A stretch of 64,000 nt of DNA from Mesonia aestuariivivens. Its GTDB lineage: Bacteria; Bacteroidota; Bacteroidia; Flavobacteriales; Flavobacteriaceae. The notes under the pieces were generated by a model that saw only the letters and a program-made list of their open reading frames with translations, did no database searches and was not told the origin of the DNA. Both the position numbers and the translations under genes were made by a program. This document shows, piece by piece, positions 28,205-41,878 of the stretch. The DNA is taken from assembly GCF_019311235.1 (NCBI RefSeq), contig NZ_JAHWDF010000013.1, positions 1 to 64,000 of the forward strand. The letters run 5' to 3'. Within the stretch, counting starts at the first letter, position 1. The number at the start of each line of letters is the position of its first letter.

Positions 28205-28306
28205 TGTTGAAAACTTCTTAAAATTTAACATATTAAAAAAAAATCTATTTAATTTTTAAGAATATTAGATTTTTAAACTATTAAAATGAGTATATATTAA
28301 TAAATT

Positions 28307-29341
28307 ATGAAAAGGAAAATTACCTTAAAGCAAATTGCAAAGGAGTTAGATGTCTCTGTATCAACTGTTTCTAAAGCTTTAAAAGATAGTCGTGAGATTA
28401 GTATTGATACAAAAGATAAAGTCAAAGCATTTGCTAAATTGTATAATTATAAACCTAATAATATTGCATTAAGCTTAAAAAACAGAAAAACAAAAACAAT
28501 AGGTATTATTATTCCAGAAATTGTGCATTATTTTTTCACTACCGTAATTCAAGGGATTGAGCACGTAGCTAATGAAAAAGGTTACAATGTTATAATATGT
28601 TTATCTAATAATTCTTTTGATAAAGAGGTTTTGAATTTAGAGTTTCTAGCTAATGGGAGCACAGATGGTTTTATTTTGTCTGTGGCTAAAGAAACACAAC
28701 AAAAAGAGGATTATCACCATATAAATGAAGTGATTAGCCAAGGCATGCCTGTGGTTATGTTTGATCGTGTGATTGATGAAGTGATTTGTGATAAAGTTAT
28801 TATAAGTGACAAGCATGGAGCGTTTGAGGCTGTTCAGTATTTAATAGATCAATCTTGTAAAAAAATAGCATTAATTTCTACCGTAGACTATGTGAGTGTT
28901 GGTAAGTTAAGAACAGAAGGTTACCAAGAGGCGTTAATAACCAACGATATACCAATAAATCCAGAATTAATTTTAAAAATCGAGGATGTAGATCATTCAG
29001 AAGAAAGAATTGAAGCTTTTTTTAGTGATAAAGATATAGATGCTGTTTTTGCGGTAAATGAAAAGTTTGCAGTTAATGCTATTAAAGCACTTACTAAATT
29101 GGGTAAAAAAATTCCAGATGATATTTCTGTGATCGGTTTTACCGACGGAGTAGTGTCAAAAAGTTTTATTCCAAGTCTCTCTACTGTTAACCAACACGGA
29201 GAAGAAATGGGGGCTAAGGCTGCTAGTTTGCTAATTGACAGATTAGAAGATAAAGTTCACGAGCAAAGCTTTCAAACTACTGTATTAAATACAAGTTTAA
29301 TTATTCGAGATTCAGTGAAGAGAAAAACAGATTCATTGTAA
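28307..29341 (+). CDS. LacI-family transcriptional regulator
   Basis: The 344-residue regulator has an N-terminal helix-turn-helix (TLKQIAKELDVSVSTVSKAL, residues 5-24), a hinge helix (NNIALSLKN) and a periplasmic-binding-like effector domain starting TIGIIIPEIVHYF. The conserved SVIGFTDGVVSKSFIPSLSTVNQ is near the end. It is divergent from susC and upstream of the transporter, phosphorylase and hydrolase genes, so it very likely controls the whole starch locus, with maltose or a phosphorylated glucose as effector (inferred). This replaces the membrane regulator SusR of the Bacteroides sus locus. Confidence 0.92.
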   Translation: MKRKITLKQIAKELDVSVSTVSKALKDSREISIDTKDKVKAFAKLYNYKPNNIALSLKNRKTKTIGIIIPEIVHYFFTTVIQGIEHVANEKGYNVIICLSNNSFDKEVLNLEFLANGSTDGFILSVAKETQQKEDYHHINEVISQGMPVVMFDRVIDEVICDKVIISDKHGAFEAVQYLIDQSCKKIALISTVDYVSVGKLRTEGYQEALITNDIPINPELILKIEDVDHSEERIEAFFSDKDIDAVFAVNEKFAVNAIKALTKLGKKIPDDISVIGFTDGVVSKSFIPSLSTVNQHGEEMGAKAASLLIDRLEDKVHEQSFQTTVLNTSLIIRDSVKRKTDSL

Positions 29342-29371
29342 ATCGATAATTTAAGTTTTAGAAATTTACAT

Positions 29372-29401
29372 TCTGTATTTAATATATATTCTATATATTT
29401 G
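29372..29401 (+). promoter_or_regulatory. Possible promoter of the transporter-phosphorylase operon
   Basis: TCTG (one mismatch to TTTG) is followed by 18 bp and TATATTTG (29394-29401), the Bacteroidota -33/-7 pattern, 93 bp before the MFS gene. Confidence 0.45.
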
Positions 29402-29409
29402 TACGATAA

Positions 29410-29453
29410 TTATCATTACTTATATTTTCACTTTCCACCTAAAGTAATGATAA
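29410..29453 (+). promoter_or_regulatory. Perfect inverted repeat in the leader of the MFS gene
   Basis: TTATCATTACTT (29410-29421) and AAGTAATGATAA (29442-29453) are perfect 12-bp complements with a 20-nt spacer. There is no T run, so it is not a simple terminator. It lies just downstream of the possible promoter and 40 bp before the MFS start, so it could be a leader stem-loop or a protein-binding site. Confidence 0.7.
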
Positions 29454-29493
29454 GTCATAGTGCTTATCGTATTATTAATAAATAAGTTACGAT

Positions 29494-31011
29494 ATGCAAA
29501 AGCGCAAGCTAAGTTTCTGGGAAATTTGGAACATGAGTTTCGGTTTCTTAGGAATACAATTTGGGTTCGCACTTCAAAATGCCAATACCTCAAGAATTTT
29601 TGAAACACTTGGAGCGAGTGTAGAAAACATACCTATATTATGGATTGCTGCGCCAGTTACGGGGTTAGTAATACAACCTATTATTGGTTATTTTTCTGAT
29701 AAAACATGGACTAAACTAGGAAGAAGGAAACCTTTTTTTTTAATTGGAGCTATTCTTTCATCTATCTGTCTATTTTTAATGCCCAATTCTCCTACACTTT
29801 GGATTGCAGCAGGTACACTATGGATTATGGATGCTTCCATTAATATTTCTATGGAGCCTTTTCGAGCCTTTGTTGGAGACAATTTAGACGAAGAGCAGCG
29901 CACACAAGGCTTTGCTATGCAAAGTTTTTTTATAGGTTTAGGAGCTGTTTTAGGTTCTTTATTGCCCTATTTATTTGCTAATGTTTTTGGCATTTCAAAT
30001 ACAGCACCAGAAGGTATCATTCCAGATTCTGTAAAATGGTCATTTTATGTTGGTGGCGTTGTTTTTATCTCGGCAGTATTATGGACGGTTTTTAATTCAA
30101 AAGAATATTCTCCAGAAGAGCTTGCAGCCATAGAAGCTAGAGATAAAGAAAAGCAGCCAGAAAGGATAGAAGTTGTTGATAAATCTAAAAATATTGCCAA
30201 ACAATTAAGAGTTGGTTTTATCATGTTTCTAGTAGGGGCTATTATTTCTTATATCATTTATGTTAATGAGCTAACAAAAGAATTATATATTTTGTTTATT
30301 GGGTTAATCATAGTTGGTTTATTATTTATATCAGTCGCCTTATTAAGAAAGAGAAACTTTAGAAACGGTTATACCATTATTGTTACCGATATGTTAAACA
30401 TGCCTCAAGCAATGAAACAATTGGCTTGGGTTCAATTCTTTTCTTGGTTTGCTCTTTTCAGTATGTGGATTTATACTACTCAAGCCGTGACAGGTCACAT
30501 TTTTAATACCACAGATACCACTTCTAAATTATATAATGATGCAGCAGATTGGGTTCCTGTAATGTTTACCGTTTATAATGGTGTTGCCGCTGCAGTAGCC
30601 TTTTTACTTCCTTTAATAGCGAAAAAAACAAGCAATAAAATAACACACATGTTAGCCTTGTTTGTGGGAGGGATAAGCTTGATTTCTATTTATTTCTTAA
30701 CGAGTAAAATTCAACTTTTATTTGCAATGATAGGAGTAGGAGTGGCTTGGGCAAGTATTTTGTCTATTCCTTATGCTATGCTTTCTAACAGCTTGCCAGC
30801 ATCCAAAATGGGATATTATATGGGCGTTTTTAATTTCTTTGTTGTGCTCCCACAAATTGTAGCTGCTACGATCTTAGGCTTTATTGTAAAAGAATTATTT
30901 AATAACGAACCTGTATATGCATTAATTGTTGGTGGCTTTGTAATGATCTTATCAGGATTACTCACTCTAAGAGTAAAAACAAAACAAAAACTTATAATTG
31001 ATGAAAATTAA
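29494..31011 (+). CDS. MFS sugar transporter (maltose-type, SLC45-like)
   Basis: The 505-residue inner-membrane protein has 12 hydrophobic segments and a charged central loop (about 205-225). The N-terminal pattern SFWEIWNMSFGFLGIQFGFALQNAN and the GYFSDKTWTKLGRRKPFFLIG loop after helix 2 are typical of the glycoside/sugar:H+ symporter group that contains maltose carriers of Bacteroidota. It is predicted to bring maltose or maltodextrin from periplasm to cytosol, where GH65 acts. It heads the plus-strand operon, and its stop overlaps the pgmB start by 11 bp (ATGAAAATTAA). Confidence 0.88.
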   Translation: MQKRKLSFWEIWNMSFGFLGIQFGFALQNANTSRIFETLGASVENIPILWIAAPVTGLVIQPIIGYFSDKTWTKLGRRKPFFLIGAILSSICLFLMPNSPTLWIAAGTLWIMDASINISMEPFRAFVGDNLDEEQRTQGFAMQSFFIGLGAVLGSLLPYLFANVFGISNTAPEGIIPDSVKWSFYVGGVVFISAVLWTVFNSKEYSPEELAAIEARDKEKQPERIEVVDKSKNIAKQLRVGFIMFLVGAIISYIIYVNELTKELYILFIGLIIVGLLFISVALLRKRNFRNGYTIIVTDMLNMPQAMKQLAWVQFFSWFALFSMWIYTTQAVTGHIFNTTDTTSKLYNDAADWVPVMFTVYNGVAAAVAFLLPLIAKKTSNKITHMLALFVGGISLISIYFLTSKIQLLFAMIGVGVAWASILSIPYAMLSNSLPASKMGYYMGVFNFFVVLPQIVAATILGFIVKELFNNEPVYALIVGGFVMILSGLLTLRVKTKQKLIIDEN

Positions 31012-31663
31012 CACTAAAGCATTTATTTTCGATTTGGATGGTGTGATTGTAGACACGGCTAAATTTCATTTTCAAGCCTGGAAACGTTTAGCAAATGATC
31101 TTGGAATTGATTTTAATCACGAACAAAACGAGCAATTAAAAGGAGTAAGTAGAGTGAATTCCCTAAAAAAGATACTAGAGTGGGGTAATACTTCTGTTTC
31201 AGAAAAAAAATTTGTTCAACTAATGGATAAAAAGAATAAAGATTACCTCACCTATGTAGATGCAATGGATGAATCTGAAATTCTTCCGCAGGTAAAAGAA
31301 AAATTACAATTATTAAAAGATAATAATATTCCTATCGCGCTGGGTTCTGCTAGTAAAAATGCACGTAGGATTTTAGATAAAATAAATTTAACTCCGTTTT
31401 TCGACGAGATAGTCGATGGTACCAATGTGACCAAAGCCAAACCAAACCCAGAAGTTTTCTTGGTCGGGGCCGAAAAACTAGGAGCAAAACCAAAAGATTG
31501 TGTGGTGTTTGAAGACTCGATTGCAGGTATTCAAGCGGCTAATCATGCACAAATGACGAGTATTGGTATTGGTGAAAAAACGGTTTTACACGAAGCCAAT
31601 CATACCTTTCAAGATTTCACAGAGATAAGCGACGAATTTTTAATCAAGTTAGCAAGAATTTAA
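31001..31663 (+). CDS. pgmB: Beta-phosphoglucomutase
   Basis: The enzyme has about 220 residues and belongs to the HAD family. The nucleophile motif is FDLDGVIVDTAKFH (the two Asp of DLD), with GSASKNARRIL as motif II and KAKPNPEVFL and VFEDSIAGIQAA as motifs III and IV. It interconverts beta-glucose-1-phosphate and glucose-6-phosphate. It lies directly before the GH65 phosphorylase gene, which produces its substrate. The ATG at 31001 is the natural start, with a TTG just upstream, and it overlaps the MFS gene by 11 bp, implying coupled translation. Confidence 0.94.
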   Translation: MKINTKAFIFDLDGVIVDTAKFHFQAWKRLANDLGIDFNHEQNEQLKGVSRVNSLKKILEWGNTSVSEKKFVQLMDKKNKDYLTYVDAMDESEILPQVKEKLQLLKDNNIPIALGSASKNARRILDKINLTPFFDEIVDGTNVTKAKPNPEVFLVGAEKLGAKPKDCVVFEDSIAGIQAANHAQMTSIGIGEKTVLHEANHTFQDFTEISDEFLIKLARI

Positions 31664-31667
31664 ACAA

Positions 31668-36099
<4,432 letters not shown>

Positions 36100-36119
36100 A
36101 TAATTTTTTCTATATTAAA

Positions 36120-36186
36120 GTCAGTTTGAGCGGATTTGAGAAATTTTTAATTTCATTGAAAAACTCTCGACTCCGCTCCAAGTGAC
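36120..36186. repeat. REP-like imperfect inverted repeat, type 1
   Basis: GTCAGTTTGAGCGGATTTGAG (36120-36140) and its mate CTCTCGACTCCGCTCCAAGTGAC (36164-36186) form a long imperfect hairpin together with flanking A/T arms. This form resembles the GTCA-TTCGAGCG...GAGAA elements scattered between genes in many flavobacteria (from general knowledge, not checked here). Confidence 0.7.
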
Positions 36187-36205
36187 AATAGTAATTATAC
36201 GATCA

Positions 36206-36240
36206 ACGTTATCCTGAACTTGTTTCTGCATCTCATCAAT
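36206..36240. repeat. REP-like dispersed repeat, type 2, copy 1
   Basis: ACGTTATCCTGAACTTGTTT followed by CTGCATCTCATCAAT matches the element at 38163-38197 over most of its length and, in part, the one at 58114-58137. Confidence 0.7.
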
Positions 36241-36294
36241 TTAATAATTTACAGAGGTTGTGACTAAAATTATAACCATAATGAAAACTAATTC

Positions 36295-38160
36295 ATGAAA
36301 ACCAATTCATTTTTTCAAAAAGCTCCTGTTGTGTTCAGTTTATTCTTATTGCTGAATATTTTTTCTGCGGAAGTTTATGCGCAAATAGAACGTATAGAGC
36401 CGCCATTTTGGTGGGCAGGTATGGAAACTTCAGAAATTGAAATTCTTTTTTACGGAAAAGATATTGCGGAATATAATGTTTCAACAGAAGAAGATGTAGT
36501 TATTAACGGAGTTTTAAAAACCGAGAATCCTAATTATCTGTTTATAACAATTGAAACCAAAAATCTTCAACCGCAAACTTTACATTTCAACTTTTCAAAA
36601 AAGAAACGTGTAAAATTCACGCAGGAATATGAGTTGAAAGAACGCAAAGAAAATTCAGCTTTAAGAGAAGGTTTTTCTAGTGCAGATGTGATGTATTTAT
36701 TAATGCCCGATCGTTTTGCTAATGGAAATCCAGATAATGATTCGGTAGATGGTTTAATGGATAAATTAAATCGAAGTGAAAGCGGAGGAAGACACGGTGG
36801 TGATATTCAAGGAATTATCGATCATTTAGATTATATCAAAGATTTAGGCGCGACCTCCATTTGGAGTACGCCATTATTAGAAGATAATGACAAAGCTTAT
36901 TCTTACCATACTTACGCGCAGAGTGATGTATATAAAATCGATCCGCGTTATGGGAGTAACGAAGATTATAAGCGTTTAGCTAAAGAAATGCACGATCGTG
37001 ATCTTAAATTAATTATGGATTATGTGACCAATCATTGGGGAGCCGAACATTGGATGATCAAAGATTTACCTACTTACGATTGGATTCATCAATTTCCAGG
37101 TTATGCCAATTCTAATTATCGAATGGAAACTCAATACGATCCTCACGCTTCAGCAATAGATACAAAATATTGTGTAGAAGGTTGGTTTGTAAAAACTATG
37201 CCAGATTTAAACCAAAGTAACCCATTAGTACTTAATTATTTAATCCAAAATGCCATCTGGTGGATTGAGTTTGCAGATTTAGATGGTTTTCGTGTAGATA
37301 CTTATAGTTATAATGATAAAGCAGGAATCTCTAAATGGACCAAAGCCATTATGGATGAATATCCTAATTTTAATATCGTAGGTGAAGTTTGGTTGCATAA
37401 TCAAGCACAAATTTCATACTGGCAAAAAGATAGCGAGATCGGGGCGTTACAAGATTTTAATTCCTATTGTCCTTCCGTGATGGATTTTACTTTACATGAC
37501 GCTCTTGGTAGTATGTTTAAGGAAGCAGCAGGCTGGGGGAGTGGTATGCAAAAAGCCTATGGTAATTTTGTAAACGATTTTCTTTACCCAAATACCAATA
37601 ATCTATTAGTTTTTCTAGAAAATCACGATACCGGTAGATTTAATGAAATTTATAATCAAGATTTTAACAGCTATCAACTAGGCTTAACTTTAATGGCAAC
37701 CACTCGAGGGATACCACAATTATATTACGGTTCAGAAATTGGAATGCGAGGAGATAAAGGTAAAGGTGATGGCGACATTCGTCAAGATTTTCCCGGTGGT
37801 TGGGAAGGCGATAATCAAAATGCTTTTGAAAAATCAGAACGTACCAAATTGCAAGAAAACTTCCATAGCTTCACAAAAAAACTTTTGAATTTCAGAAAAA
37901 ATTCTAAAGCCATTCATCAAGGGGAATTAACACATTACTTACCAGAAAATAATGTGTATGTCTATTTCCGTGAATTTGAAAATGAAAAAGTAATGGTGAT
38001 ATTAAATAACAATGAAAAAGAGCAAACTTTAGACTTAAACCGTTTTCAAGAAAATCTAGGCAGAATTTCAAATGGAAAAGACATCTTGAGCGGAAAACAG
38101 CTTCAGCTAGAAGAAAAACTAAGCATTGCCGGTAAAAAACCCATGGTAATTCAATTATAA
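36295..38160 (+). CDS. susA: GH13 periplasmic neopullulanase/cyclomaltodextrinase (SusA-like)
   Basis: The 621-residue protein has a signal peptide ending about EVYAQ (residue 30) and an N-terminal beta domain (IERIEPPFWWAGM) seen in SusA-type enzymes. The GH13 barrel has DYVTNH, GFRVDTYSY with nucleophile Asp335, VGEVW with acid Glu364 and LENHD with Asp445. It breaks maltodextrin, pullulan or cyclodextrin in the periplasm into short sugars for SusB and the MFS carrier. The start region is odd: a near copy of the first 14 bp with its own ATG lies directly upstream and ends in a TGA that overlaps this ATG. Confidence 0.92.
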   Translation: MKTNSFFQKAPVVFSLFLLLNIFSAEVYAQIERIEPPFWWAGMETSEIEILFYGKDIAEYNVSTEEDVVINGVLKTENPNYLFITIETKNLQPQTLHFNFSKKKRVKFTQEYELKERKENSALREGFSSADVMYLLMPDRFANGNPDNDSVDGLMDKLNRSESGGRHGGDIQGIIDHLDYIKDLGATSIWSTPLLEDNDKAYSYHTYAQSDVYKIDPRYGSNEDYKRLAKEMHDRDLKLIMDYVTNHWGAEHWMIKDLPTYDWIHQFPGYANSNYRMETQYDPHASAIDTKYCVEGWFVKTMPDLNQSNPLVLNYLIQNAIWWIEFADLDGFRVDTYSYNDKAGISKWTKAIMDEYPNFNIVGEVWLHNQAQISYWQKDSEIGALQDFNSYCPSVMDFTLHDALGSMFKEAAGWGSGMQKAYGNFVNDFLYPNTNNLLVFLENHDTGRFNEIYNQDFNSYQLGLTLMATTRGIPQLYYGSEIGMRGDKGKGDGDIRQDFPGGWEGDNQNAFEKSERTKLQENFHSFTKKLLNFRKNSKAIHQGELTHYLPENNVYVYFREFENEKVMVILNNNEKEQTLDLNRFQENLGRISNGKDILSGKQLQLEEKLSIAGKKPMVIQL

Positions 38161-38162
38161 AA

Positions 38163-38197
38163 ACGTCATGCTGAATTTAATTCAGCATCTCATCAAC
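38163..38197. repeat. REP-like dispersed repeat, type 2, copy 2
   Basis: ACGTCATGCTGAATTTAATT followed by CAGCATCTCATCAAC includes a perfect 9-bp palindrome arm pair (ATGCTGAAT/ATTCAGCAT). It matches the repeat at 36206-36240. Confidence 0.75.
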
Positions 38198-38278
38198 CTA
38201 ATCATTTGATGATATTGAAAGTAACCTATTTCCCGCAAGGTTTCAAGAATCTTAAAAGTATAAAAAACTAAAAGTTAA

Positions 38279-39736
38279 ATGAAAAAATATTTTATCCTAG
38301 TATGCACGTTGGCGTTATTAATAAGCTGTAAAGACAATAAAAAAGAAGCTTCACCTGAAGAAAATTCAGCAGTAAAAACAACAGAGGCTAAAGATAGCAT
38401 TTCACCATTTCAAGATAAAATACTAGATAATGCAGTTATATACGAAGCCAATATTCGCCAGTATTCACCCAAAGGTAGTTTTAAAGCGTTTACAAAAGAC
38501 ATTCCTAAATTAAAAGAAATGGGAGTTAAGATTCTATGGTTAATGCCTATATATCCTATTTCTCAAGTTAAAAAGAAATCTGCTAATGGTAAGTTTGCAG
38601 AAGACATTGAAGACCCAAAAGAACGCGAAAAAATTTTAGGAAGTTATTATGCCATTTCAGATTATACAAAAGTAAACCCAGAATTTGGTAGCAAAGAAGA
38701 TTTTCGAGAATTAGTGAAAACCGCTCATGAAAATGATATTTATGTGATTTTAGATTGGGTACCTAATCATACAGGTTGGGATCATGTCTGGATAAAAGAA
38801 AATCCGGATTATTATACGAAAAATGAAAAGGGAGAAGTTATAGATCCCATTAATCCAGAAACCGGAGAATCTTGGGGTTGGGATGATGTAGCCGATCTTA
38901 ATTATGATAATCAAGAAATGCGTAAAGAAATGATTGCCGACATGCTATACTGGATTAGAGAAGAAAATATAGATGGTTTTCGTTGTGATGTAGCCAATAA
39001 TGTACCTATTAACTTCTGGGAGCAAGCGATACCTCAATTAAGAGAAGAGAAAAACATTTTTATGTTAGCAGAAGCTTGGGAGCCAGAATTAATGAATAAT
39101 AATTTATTCGATATGGTTTATGGATGGGACTTGCATCACACCATGAATAAGATTGCTCAAAAAGAGTTAACGGCAGAAGCTTGGGAAGAGGAAATAGAAG
39201 AAGTTCAAAATAAATATAAGGACCATCATATTTTAATGAATTTTACTTCTAACCATGATGAAAATTCTTGGAATGGGTCTGTTAAAGAAAGGTTAGAAGG
39301 AGGGGTCGAAACTTTTGCTGCGTTGAGTTTTTTAGCTCCAGGAATACCACTAATCTATTCAGGTCAAGAATATGATATGAATAAACGCCTTCGTTTTTTT
39401 ACTAAAGACACTATTAAGCAGAAATCAAATAAAATGTTTTCAGTATATAAAAAACTAGGAAAACTTAAATCTAAAAATCTAGCATTAAGTGGGGGTAAAA
39501 ATCCCGCAAATTATCAATTGTTGCAAAACTCTTTACCTAAAAAAGCTATTGCGTTTAAGAGAGTAAAAGACGACCAATCTATTATTTATATCGCAAATGT
39601 AACCAATCAACAGATAAACGTAAGTTTTGACTTTAACGGCGAATTTAGAGACTATATGAATAATAACAAAAACTTTACAGTTAAGAAAAAGGAAAAAATA
39701 ACCATGCAACCTTGGGAATATCATATTTTAAAATAA
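38279..39736 (+). CDS. GH13 alpha-amylase lipoprotein
   Basis: The 485-residue protein has a lipoprotein signal (LLISC, Cys17) and an acidic Ser/Glu-rich linker to about residue 45. The GH13 barrel contains DWVPNHTGWDH, DGFRCDVAN with nucleophile Asp237, LAEAWEPE with acid Glu265 and FTSNHDENS with Asp327. A short C-terminal beta domain follows. The FGSKEDFRELV segment is typical of GH13 alpha-amylases of Bacteroidota. It acts on starch or maltodextrin at a membrane surface. It is the last gene of the plus-strand starch operon and ends at a strong terminator. Confidence 0.92.
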   Translation: MKKYFILVCTLALLISCKDNKKEASPEENSAVKTTEAKDSISPFQDKILDNAVIYEANIRQYSPKGSFKAFTKDIPKLKEMGVKILWLMPIYPISQVKKKSANGKFAEDIEDPKEREKILGSYYAISDYTKVNPEFGSKEDFRELVKTAHENDIYVILDWVPNHTGWDHVWIKENPDYYTKNEKGEVIDPINPETGESWGWDDVADLNYDNQEMRKEMIADMLYWIREENIDGFRCDVANNVPINFWEQAIPQLREEKNIFMLAEAWEPELMNNNLFDMVYGWDLHHTMNKIAQKELTAEAWEEEIEEVQNKYKDHHILMNFTSNHDENSWNGSVKERLEGGVETFAALSFLAPGIPLIYSGQEYDMNKRLRFFTKDTIKQKSNKMFSVYKKLGKLKSKNLALSGGKNPANYQLLQNSLPKKAIAFKRVKDDQSIIYIANVTNQQINVSFDFNGEFRDYMNNNKNFTVKKKEKITMQPWEYHILK

Positions 39737-39754
39737 GTTAAATTATGATTTAAC

Positions 39755-39784
39755 AAAAAAAGCTCCATTTGTTGGAGCTTTTTT
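39755..39784 (+). terminator. Terminator of the plus-strand starch operon
   Basis: AAAAAAGCTCC and GGAGCTTTTTT enclose ATTTGTT. The stem is perfect with flanking A and T runs. It separates the starch operon from pfkA. Confidence 0.92.
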
Positions 39785-39801
39785 AATGTAGTTATCAACA
39801 G

Positions 39802-39811
39802 AAAACGTTTT
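39802..39811. promoter_or_regulatory. Candidate LacI-family operator upstream of pfkA
   Basis: AAAACGTTTT is a perfect 10-bp palindrome with a central CG, located between the operon terminator and pfkA. It resembles the AACGTTTT sequence in the susC/regulator spacer. Binding by the LacI-type regulator is an inference. Confidence 0.35.
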
Positions 39812-39863
39812 AGAAGAATCGTTTATTAGGTTTTATGATAAAATTCAAATATTTTTGATGAAT

Positions 39864-40850
39864 ATGGAACAGAAAATTAAGAATATTGGTGTTCTTACTT
39901 CAGGAGGTGATGCTCCGGGGATGAACGCTGGGATACGCGCCGTAGTTCGTGCTTGTGCCTACCATAAGATAAAGTGTACTGGTATTTATAGAGGCTATCA
40001 AGGTTTAATAGAAAAAGACTTTGAAGAGTTAAACGCCAGGTCTGTAAGAAATATCATTAACAGGGGTGGTACTTTTTTAAAATCAGCAAGGTCAAGAAAA
40101 TTTATGACCGCAGAAGGTAGAACTGCTGCATACGAAAATTTAATATCAGAAGATATCGATGCTTTAGTCGTTATAGGCGGTGATGGTACTTTTACTGGAG
40201 CTTCTATTTTTAACAAAGAACATAATTTTCCAGTAGTGGGGATTCCAGGAACTATCGATAATGATATTCGTGGTACAGATTACACAATCGGTTACGATAC
40301 CGCACTAAATACGGTAGTAGAAGCTATCGATAAAATTAGAGATACTGCCAATTCTCATAATCGATTATTTTTAGTTGAAGTCATGGGGAGAGATGCAGGT
40401 GATATCGCATTAAATGCAGGTATTGGTGCAGGAGCAGAAGAGATTTTAATACCAGAAGAAAACTTAGGGACTGATCGACTTTTAGAATCTTTAAAAAGAA
40501 GTAAAAAGTCAGGAAAAACTTCAAGTATCATTGTGGTCGCTGAAGGTGACCAAATTGGTAAAAATATTTTTGAGTTGGCAGAATTTATTGAGACCAACTT
40601 AGAAGATTACGAAGTAAGAGTTACCGTTTTAGGTCATATTCAACGAGGAGGTTCTCCAAGTTGTTACGATCGTGTGCTTGCCAGTAGATTAGGTATTGGA
40701 GCAGTAGATGCTTTACTAGAAGGTAAGCGCGATTTGATGGTAGGAATAAAACATAAAAAATTAACATTTGTGCCTTTCGATTTAGCAATTTCAGGAGAAA
40801 ATGAAATTGATATCGATTTAAGAAGGGTAGCAGATATAACTTCAATTTAA
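39864..40850 (+). CDS. pfkA: ATP-dependent 6-phosphofructokinase
   Basis: The enzyme has about 328 residues when started at the ATG at 39864 (MEQKIKNIGVL); ATG at 39858 is also possible. It phosphorylates fructose-6-phosphate, the committed step of glycolysis. Visible marks are LTSGGDAPGMNAGIR (ATP loop), IGGDGT, PGTIDND with the catalytic Asp, and LGHIQRGGSPSCYDR. The glycine in GGDGT favours ATP over pyrophosphate as donor. It heads the run pfkA-gapA-kinase-pgi. A TATTTTTG box at 39850-39857 lies unusually close to the start. Confidence 0.95.
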   Translation: MEQKIKNIGVLTSGGDAPGMNAGIRAVVRACAYHKIKCTGIYRGYQGLIEKDFEELNARSVRNIINRGGTFLKSARSRKFMTAEGRTAAYENLISEDIDALVVIGGDGTFTGASIFNKEHNFPVVGIPGTIDNDIRGTDYTIGYDTALNTVVEAIDKIRDTANSHNRLFLVEVMGRDAGDIALNAGIGAGAEEILIPEENLGTDRLLESLKRSKKSGKTSSIIVVAEGDQIGKNIFELAEFIETNLEDYEVRVTVLGHIQRGGSPSCYDRVLASRLGIGAVDALLEGKRDLMVGIKHKKLTFVPFDLAISGENEIDIDLRRVADITSI

Positions 40851-40857
40851 ATAATAA

Positions 40858-41871
<1,014 letters not shown>

Positions 41872-41878
41872 GTCGTCT

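Noticed and set aside
30998-31000. TTG start for pgmB
   Set aside because: The ATG at 31001 directly follows, fits the family start (MKINTKAFIFDLDG) and gives the 11-bp overlap seen at other junctions.
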